Made by a program: the position numbers and the translations under genes. The notes beneath the pieces are model-generated. The model did not search any database and had not been told where the DNA came from. It saw only the letters and a program-made list of their open reading frames with translations. DNA of 64,000 nt from Ovis canadensis (taxonomy: Eukaryota > Chordata > Mammalia > Artiodactyla > Bovidae), in the NCBI RefSeq assembly GCF_042477335.2, contig NC_091251.1:92147501-92211500 (forward strand), in the 5' to 3' direction. The stretch's first letter is position 1; each line of letters opens with the position of its first letter. Positions 57,016 to 64,000 of this stretch are shown here, one piece after another.

Positions 57016-58735
57016 TACAGTGTGACAAATAAGCTCGTGTTTGGGGTAGGTTCACACCTCCAAGCCCCTGCTTTGGGGTATGTTTGCTCCTCTAATTCCA
57101 ACCACGTGGTTGACATGGGAGCTGCCATCTTCTTACACATCCTACCTAGCTGGCTGAGTGAATGCTCTAAGTGGTCTCTGACACAGAGGGACAGTCACCT
57201 CCAATGGTTAAGCTTAAGCTGTGAGCCTGATGGCTGCTTGCAGCTATGTCTGCAGCCTGGTGAAGAGAGGCCATTCTGGCAGAGGAAGTTGGCAGGTAAA
57301 GAGCAGACAGGAAGAATCCTGGAGGCAGCTGAATTGCTGGTTGTGGTCATCCCTGGGACTGCCCTTCTCATGCTTTGCTCATGGGAGCCAATGAAGCCTT
57401 TCTCCAACGTGTATGCAACTTGGGTTTCTGCTATTTGCAACCAAAGAGTCCTCTCAAGTAACACCGACTGCCTTCTTCATGTCTCTGACTCCAGCTGCTA
57501 ACTCCAGGCTTGGCATTCACCAGAGGCTCTATAAACAAAGCCTGAAATTGTGTTTATTGTAATGCAGAATCAGGGACTGAGGTGAGAGTGTGAACACATG
57601 TCATACTATGATAGGTACATGAGGCCACACCTTAAAGCTGTATAGTGAAGCAGTGACTCCATGCGCACTCTGAGCATCTATTTGGGTCTGAGTTTGCTCT
57701 GTGTATTTGATTAACCATCCTGCACAAGTGTTGGCTGACCTGATTATTTCTTGTCTAACCAAAAATAACGAGCACTTCCTGAAAGATGAAATGAGGGAGA
57801 CTGTAAAAGGCGTACATACCCCATATGGCTGCCCGATCAGCTTTTATTTGCATGGTGCACAGACCACTGCATGTGGGATAGAAGACAGCTGAGACAGACA
57901 CTGTTGACCAGCTGCGTGGCTCTGGAAAAGCAACTTAACGTCTCTGGGTCCTGCTCACTTCACAGGACTACTGAGAGGATGATATGAGAAAACATATAGT
58001 GGTGCTTGGCTGCTGTTAAATCCTTTCTGGGGAATTACACTGGTCCTTCTCTAAACACAGAGTCCACTGCAGGGCTGACAGGGCTGCTTTGATAAACGCG
58101 GGGCCACAGGCAGTGTCACTGCCTCGAGAGCTGGCTCAACACACCTGAGCTGAGGCGAGCCCTCCCACGTTCAACATCTGATTTTTTTTCTTTCCTCTCC
58201 TCCTGGCTCGATCATCAAGCAAACCTTCTGGCCGCTTCCCACCCTGCCACTGCTCAGAAGGCCTCTCAGCTCAGCCTCTGGCCATGAAAACGGATCCTGA
58301 GTCTCCTGCTTACCTGCTCCATCCCTGAGAACACATGCCCAGGTAACTGCCCTAGCTAATGAGCTGGGGTGAACCTTGGTGAACCCTGATGGACTGTTCC
58401 AGCTTGTGTGCCTCTGTAGAACATAGCAAGCCTAGTCCAAGCCCGGGTGACAACAACTGGCTGCACCATGTGGGTCGGCAAGGGCGAGCTGCCTGGGGAC
58501 TCAGTCCAGCTCTGACTTCTCCCTTACTAGCTGACCTTTGTACAAGTAGTTTCCACCAGCCTCCCAGTCTGCTTGACTGGAAAGGAACATCTCTGACATC
58601 CATTCCCTAATCTCCCCTCCAATGGGAGGCAGTGGTAGAAAGACGGAGACTTTGGAGACCTTGGTTCAAACCCAGCCCTTCCCTCCATCGCTGAGGAACT
58701 AGCCAATCGAACACAACTGTGCTGGCCATTAGGCT
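57016..58735. other. intronic sequence, mostly unassigned
   Basis: It contains a 194-codon open frame (56917-57501) without recognisable protein features, and MIR-like text near 57900-58000 ('aaaagcaacttaacgtctctg'). I see no gene. Confidence 0.5.
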
Positions 58736-59000
58736 GCTGCTGCTCAGTCGCTTTAGTCGTGTCCGACTCTGTGCAACACCATAGATGGCAGGGTCCCCCG
58801 TCCCTGGGATTCTCCAGGCAAGAACACTGGAGTGGGTTGCCATTTCCTTCTCCAGTGCATGAAAGTGAAAAGTGAAACTGAAGTCACTCAGTCTTCTCCG
58901 ACTCTTCGTGACCCCATGGACTGCAGCCCACCAGGCTCCTCCATCCATGGGATTTTCCAGGCAAGAATACTGGAGTGGGTTGCCATTGCCTTCTCCGGGT
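58736..59000 (-). repeat. Bov-A2 SINE with TSD
   Basis: Two tandem Bov-A units joined by a 'gcatgaaagtgaaaagtgaaa' linker, in reverse orientation. CATTAGGCT at 58727-58735 and 59001-59009 is a perfect target-site duplication. Confidence 0.92.
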
Positions 59001-59028
59001 CATTAGGCTACCCACTCCAATATTCTTG

Positions 59029-59240
59029 GGCTTCCCTGGTGGTTCAGACGGTAAAGAATCCGCCTGCAATGAGGGAGACCTGGGTTCAATTCCTGCATTG
59101 GGAAAATTCCCCTGGAGGACGGCATGGCAACCCACTCCAGTTTTTCGCCTGAAGAATCCCAAGGGACAGAGAAGCCTGGCGGCCCCAGGGAGTCACAAAG
59201 AGGTGGACACGACTGAGTGACTAGGCACACACACACACAG
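59029..59240 (+). repeat. Bov-tA SINE with CA tail
   Basis: Plus-oriented copy from 'gggcttccctggtggttcag' to 'acacgactgagtgactagg', ending in a CA repeat. Confidence 0.9.
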
Positions 59241-59286
59241 TGCCGATCATACTCCTGTCTGTTAAGTGGGCATAAATAGAGCCTAT

Positions 59287-60099
59287 GAAGTGAAGTGAAG
59301 TGAAGTCGCACAGTCGTGTCTGACTCCTGGCGACGCCATGAACTGTAGCCTACCAGGCTCCTCTGTCCATGGGATTTTCCAGGCAATAGTACTGGAGTGG
59401 ATTGTCATTTCCTTCTCCAGGGGATCTTCCCAACCCAGGGATCGAACCCAGGTCTTCCGCATTGTAGACAGACGCTTTTACCGTCTGAGCCACCGTTCAG
59501 TTCAGTCACTCAGTCGTGTCCGACTCTGCGACCCCATGAATCACAGCACGCCAGGCCTCCCTGTCCATCACCATCTCCCGGAGTTCACTCAGACTCACGT
59601 CCATCGAGTCCATGATGCCATCCAGCCATCTCATCCTCGGTCGTCCCCTTCTCCTCCTGCCCCCAATCCCTCCCAGCATCAGAGTCTTTTCCAGTGAGTC
59701 AACTCTTTGCATGAGGTGGCCAAAGTACTGGAGTTTCAGCTTAAGCATCATTCCTTCCAAAGAAATCCCAGGGCTGATCTCCTTCAGAATGGACTGGTTG
59801 GATCTCCTTGCAGTCCAAGGGACTCTCAAGAGTCTTCTCCAACACCACAGTTCAAAAGCATCAATTCTTCAGCGCTCAGCCTTTTTCATAGTCCAACTCT
59901 CACATCCATACATGACCACAGGAAAAACCATAGCCTGGACTAGATGGACCTTAGTAGGCAAAGTAATGTCTCTGCTTTTGAATATGCTATCTAGGTTGGT
60001 CATAACTTTCCTTCCAAGGAGTAAGCGTCTTTTAATTTCATGGCTGCAGTCACCATCTGCAGTGATTTTGGAGCCCAAAAAAATAAAGGGAAGTCCTTT
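59287..60099 (-). mobile_element. BovB-SINE chimeric insertion with one TSD
   Basis: Plus positions 59287-59494 are a reverse-oriented Bov-tA whose tRNA head lacks about ten terminal bases. From 59495 the 3' end of BovB begins (gttcagttcagtcactcag) and continues in the same orientation to 60099 ('ggagcccaaaaaaataaag'). AAATAGAGCCTAT occurs at 59274-59286 and 60100-60112, enclosing both parts. The BovB RT frame is broken. The structure suggests one integration event, discussed in findings. Confidence 0.88.
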
Positions 60100-60112
60100 A
60101 AATAGAGCCTAT

Positions 60113-62209
60113 ACTACATTGTAAAGATGACCCACAGTCACATAGTTATCCAATACACGTCAGGTGCTCAGTAACTGATGTTTCCTTTCCCACTCAATTA
60201 TTAAACAGTTCTCATTATTGGGATATTCTATATCTCTGGCAGAAATTTGCAAGCAAATGTGGATCCACAAATACAAATATTTCAAAAATAAATCTGGGGC
60301 GGTGGGCTGGGGGAATCTATCCCCTCATCTCTTCAACCTGCTGAGACCCAAATTCTAGGTTTTGCCATTCCGCCCACCTCTGCACCCCTCCACATCCCCT
60401 ATCCCCACCTCCTATCCCCTCACCTCATCCCTGCCTCCCTCCTGCAACAAGGGAGCTACACTCCTTCCAGGCCTGGGGAGGTGGGGTAGGGGGTGGGTGG
60501 GGCTCACTTTGTCAGCCTGGCTCAGGGTGAAGACAGGCTCCCCCCTGCTGTTGGTGGGGAGGAGCCCAGGGCTGGGTAGAGCTCAGCAAAACTCTGGGGG
60601 GTGAGGGGTGGGGGGCTGGTGGTAGGTGATGGCAACAAAAACAACTGCCATCTGCAGGGGCTGCTGACGTTTTCAGAGCACTTTCTCTTCTTTTGTCTGT
60701 TTCTTCCCCAACAATATCCAAGGGAGATGGGCATATCATTCCCATCAGACAGACAAGGAAATGAAGCAGAGGGCGGAGGAGTGTGGCAAGTGGCTCTCGG
60801 GAATCAGAGAGAGCTGTTCTCATCTCTGGCTCAGCTGTGTGACCTTGAACTAGCTGCTTACCCTCCTAGTCCCAACTGGCTCATCTGAAATGTGGGTCTG
60901 AAAGCTCCCATTCCGTAGGGCTGAGGCATGGATATGTGAGGGTCTGAAACATGGCAGAAGGAACAGAAGTTTGAAGACTTGTATTTCAATCCAGGAGCAC
61001 TAGATGTTAGCGCCACGATGGCACCGAGCAACTGATGAGCCAAGAGCTGGTTTCAGGACCCAGGAGTCCTCATTCTGAGACAGGCTGGGACTGGGGCCTG
61101 GGCCCTTTGCTGCAGTGCTTGCACCCAGACAGAACGTCTCCTCGAGCCACAAAATACGAAGAAATGAAGGGGACTAAAAATAACTGCAACTGGGGCAAAT
61201 TATGACAACAAGTTACAGGAAGACCAACTGGCACTTCTGAAGAGTTGGGAACAAAAGCAGGGCACTGAGCATGCCTCCTGCAAATAATACCACCAGAGGG
61301 GTGGACAAGCCATCTAAGCCCCACTCCAGCCGATCCCTGGACCCTCCCTGCCCTCACCCCAAAGGAGGAACCTGCTCACCTCCCTATGGGGAATGAGCAA
61401 GGGGACCTGTTACTTTGTTCTCACTCCCCTCTGCTGCAGCAGGGGCCCCAGTAAAGCCTTGAATGAATATCTTGTCTGGCCTCTGATCAATTTCTATTGA
61501 TTGAGAAGGCCAAGAACATGGGTCAGTAACAACACCAGAGCTTGAGCTGATCCAGAATTTCACTTTGCATACTTTTTTCCTGAGGCTCTTGCACTGAATT
61601 TACCCTAGGAGGGCCCCAGGACCCCCTGATGAGCCAGTGCTGCGGGCAGAGACAAAGTAGAGAAACCCCACATCCCCTCAAAATCAGATACCGTGTCTGG
61701 TGGGCCCAGTACAGACACAAAGCCAGAGATCTGGATGCCCAGCCAGGCGCGTTCTGTGCTTCGGGTTCTCCATCCGTGAAAAGCATGTGACTAACCTCTG
61801 CCTTGACTTTTTGAGGTGCTGGCAACATCCTTATTCTTGCTTTCAGCACCTCAGAAGGCCTGTGTGCCTTAAACCAAATTCTGTAAGATACCCTTATACC
61901 ATATACAGTTTTTAAGTTTTTCAACTAAAAAAAGGAGAGTGACATGGGGCATACATATGTGTTCTTCCTACCTCACTTTTAGATGGACTAGATAACTGAC
62001 GACTCATAGACATTGATTTTTCTGCTGGTGCCCAGTTGTTACAGCTTCCAGGCAAGACTTTGACCTTTAGAGGCTATCGCTGAACACAGGGCCTTCACAA
62101 TGAACAACCAGGCTAGTGTAGCTCCAGACAGTTGGCCTCTGCTTTATTGTGCAAGGAGATGGCTACTGATCTATCTCCAACTTTTCCCTGGCTGTTTTCA
62201 AGTAGGAAG
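60113..62209. other. intronic sequence with a MIR relic
   Basis: A C/T-rich and then G-rich low-complexity stretch lies at 60360-60620. A MIR-like piece ('ctcagctgtgtgaccttgaac') is at about 60795-60900. The rest is unassigned. Confidence 0.55.
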
Positions 62210-62380
62210 TGACATAGAATGGTGATTAAGGGTCCAGATTCTGGAGCCAGACTGCCCTCTTTTGCATCATGGTTCCAACCCCTTACTTCCTGTGTGGACC
62301 TGAAGGAAATTACCTCTCTGTGCCTCAGTTTATTCATCTGCAAAATAAAGGGTATCGCTGGCACTCAGCTCATAGGATGT
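62210..62380 (+). repeat. MIR SINE
   Basis: 'gattctggagccagactgcc', 'ctctgtgcctcagtttattc' and 'atctgcaaaataaagggtat' show a clear MIR. Confidence 0.75.
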
Positions 62381-62769
62381 TTTTTAAAATATATTATTTA
62401 TTTATGTATTTTTAGCGGCACGGAGTCTTTGTTGCTGCACATGCAGACACACTGGGGAGCAGCGGGGCTTTAGAGAGATGAGGCAGTGAAATCAGTCAGA
62501 AATGTGGGAAGATCGGCAAAGCAAGAGAGTCAGAATGAAGCTCATGAAAATCTTGATTGTGAAGATTTTTATGAATTTGGATACCGCCCTCAGAAAACCT
62601 TGGGAAAAAAAAACCACACCATCTCTTTAAGGATGAATGAAATCCCAGCATCACATCTGGAGACTGTGTTCAGCTCATCCATCCAAAGTTACTATAAATG
62701 GTGCTGTACAGAAAATTGTTTCAAACATATGACAGGCCCATGCTAACATTACCGATTTCAAAGTGCAGA
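62381..62769. other. intronic sequence, unassigned
   Basis: A short element with 'cggcacggagtctttgttgc' near 62415-62470 may be a CHR-type relic. Nothing else is recognised. Confidence 0.4.
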
Positions 62770-62995
62770 TTCGCAAGTCAGGCTACTTGGGTACGATGCT
62801 CAGACCCACTGCTAATTAGGTCTGTGACCCTGAGTATGTTTCTTAACTTTTCCATGCCTCAGTTTCCCTGTCTGTAGGATGGAGATGCTAAGCGTCTCGT
62901 CCATAGAGTAGGGGAAGGGAAAATGAGTTATTGCGTACATAATGCCTAAAATGCTGTGTGGCTACAAGGAGGGCTCAGTGAATGTTAGCTATTCT
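62770..62995 (+). repeat. MIR SINE
   Basis: 'gacccactgctaattaggtc', 'tgaccctgagtatgtttctt', 'gcctcagtttccctgtctg' and 'gctcagtgaatgttagctat' follow the MIR consensus order. Confidence 0.75.
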
Positions 62996-64000
62996 CCCTG
63001 CCTGTGGTTTTGATCTCTTTATGTGATATAATATATGGACCCGCACTCATAGGTGTGTGTACACACACATTCCAACAACGCCAATGCAAATGACCAATCG
63101 GGTTATCAAGAGCCCGCTCACACACAAGGGCAGAGTGAGAGCACAGTCTGGCTGAAGGGCCAACACGAAAGCTCTGAGAACCTCAGCAGCCAGGGATGGC
63201 CTTGGTGTCAGCTTCTGGCACAATCACATTACACGCCCTCTTTGACCCCCCAAATCCTGCCTCTGGGTATAAACCTCCAGTGTGTTAAGACACCCTCTCT
63301 CCCCTGCTATCACCCTGTGGCCATTACAACTGCAGACCCTGAGAACCCCAGTCCTCAACTTGGCTACTATTGCCTCCCTGCCCCCTCCACCCCCTGGGAG
63401 GGGAAACCCATGAGCAGTGGCGTCATCCACCACACTCCCTGGTTTAAGTGACACCCTGGCTGGGGCCAACTGAACTCATGGAAAGGGAGATCAGAGGCTC
63501 CCCTGACATGTGACCAGGACAGCTGTCATGGCAAGTGTCCAGAGGCTTCCAGAGGGTGGAGCCAGCCAGGAGCAGCGGTCCTCACCACCCAAGGAGTGCT
63601 CCACCCTTCCCTCCTCTGGTGGGACCCTCTTCCTGAGGTTCTCCTTCCCTTCCTTCCTCTTTTTTTCTTAAAAAAAAAAAAAAATCTTCTCTGTCCATAC
63701 TGTCCCCTCTCCCTTCCCCAATTCCCATCTCATTACGGAACTGCATGGGATAAAAATACTCTGGCAGCCGTGATCAAACCCAAACTGAAGCAAGATGCAG
63801 ATTTAATGAGGCTTCCATGGAAACACGGTTCTTTTTGCCAGGCAGAAGAATGTGTCTGCGCCAGGGGAAGGGGGCAGGCAGGGAGGCGTGTGGCGAGGAG
63901 ATGGAGATGTTGGTTAGATGGGGGCAGTGGGGATTCGCAGGAAGCTTCTTGGCCCTCCAGCTTCTTCTGGAAGGGGTTCAGCCCACAGCTGGGGACTCCA
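62996..64000. other. intronic sequence to window end
   Basis: No repeat family is recognised apart from a short TG/CA run near 63051-63070 and an A run at 63669-63684. A palindromic CTTCCATGGAAAC lies at 63812-63824 in sequence of higher complexity near the window edge. No part of the large upstream SLC8A3 exon is visible. Confidence 0.55.

Larger units (their letters stand above)
3621..64000 (-). other. SLC8A3: SLC8A3 (NCX3) gene body, 3' half
   Basis: Eight exons on the minus strand encode the distal CBD2 and C-terminal membrane part of a Na+/Ca2+ exchanger. NCX3 is preferred over NCX1 and NCX2 for three reasons. The exon B peptide contains EEEYERQENFF and GEPKWMERGIS. The microexon encodes ALLLSP where NCX1 has ALLLNE and NCX2 ALLLNQ. 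The C-terminus reads LATTWLFVSLWLLYILF and ends AYCYIKGF. The protein exchanges three Na+ for one Ca2+ across the plasma membrane and is known mainly from brain and skeletal muscle. The first coding exon lies outside the window. All splice junctions listed obey GT-AG and give a continuous reading frame. Confidence 0.96.

Noticed and set aside
56917..57501. 194-codon plus-strand open frame
   Set aside because: No recognisable domain, cysteine/leucine-rich chance composition, no splice or promoter support, and it overlaps possible L2-like sequence. Treated as a random frame.
59029..59120. tRNA-like heads of the Bov-tA and CHR-2 SINEs as tRNA genes
   Set aside because: They are tRNA-derived SINE promoters embedded in full SINE sequences and lack a complete tRNA cloverleaf.
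22213..64000. Search for the large N-terminal coding exon of SLC8A3
   Set aside because: No long minus-strand frame with exchanger features (alpha-1 repeat or CBD1) is present, so the exon must lie beyond the window.

Overview
This window is mammalian genomic DNA from a ruminant, most likely a bovid. It holds many copies of ruminant-restricted retroposons: BovB (RTE) LINEs, Bov-tA and Bov-A2 SINEs, and bovine-type L1 3' ends. The only host gene I can support is SLC8A3, the plasma-membrane Na+/Ca2+ exchanger NCX3, on the minus strand. The window contains its 3' half. From 5' to 3' in the gene (descending coordinates) I see exon A (22212-22106), exon B (19301-19198), a 33-nt microexon (18539-18507), an 18-nt microexon (14255-14238), and four constant exons (10313-10189, 9481-9382, 6548-6273, 3997-3621) ending at a TGA stop. 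The large exon that encodes the N-terminal half, most of the cytosolic loop and CBD1 lies beyond position 64000. Positions 22213-64000 are therefore inferred to be one long intron. Positions 1-3620 are 3' UTR and/or downstream flank.

The exons from A to the two microexons form the alternative-splicing cassette of the exchanger, which encodes the distal part of the second Ca2+-binding domain (CBD2). Splice phases show that exactly one of exons A and B must be used to keep the reading frame, while the 33-nt and 18-nt exons can each be included or skipped freely. The four constant exons encode the end of CBD2, the loop before the second membrane cluster, the C-terminal transmembrane helices and the alpha-2 ion-binding repeat. 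An NAGNAG acceptor at the 6548 exon adds a possible one-alanine choice.

The intron from 22213 to 64000 is a mosaic of old repeats (MIR, L2, MER5, L1 and MLT1-like pieces) and younger ruminant insertions. Several insertions keep readable histories: a BovB-SINE chimera sharing one 13-bp target-site duplication (59287-60099), a BovB copy inserted in a 23-bp tandem repeat (38140-39119), an apparently twin-primed L1 (51297-51660), a BovB nested in an older L1 (49252-49723), and a partial 5S rRNA pseudogene next to an L1-like tail (45085-45250).

There is no sign of prokaryotic genes, CRISPR arrays or a second protein-coding host gene. The most interesting biology is the splicing code around the NCX3 cassette: phase-enforced A/B choice, two microexons with UGC just upstream of the acceptor, clustered TGCATG motifs and long pyrimidine tracts on the transcribed strand.
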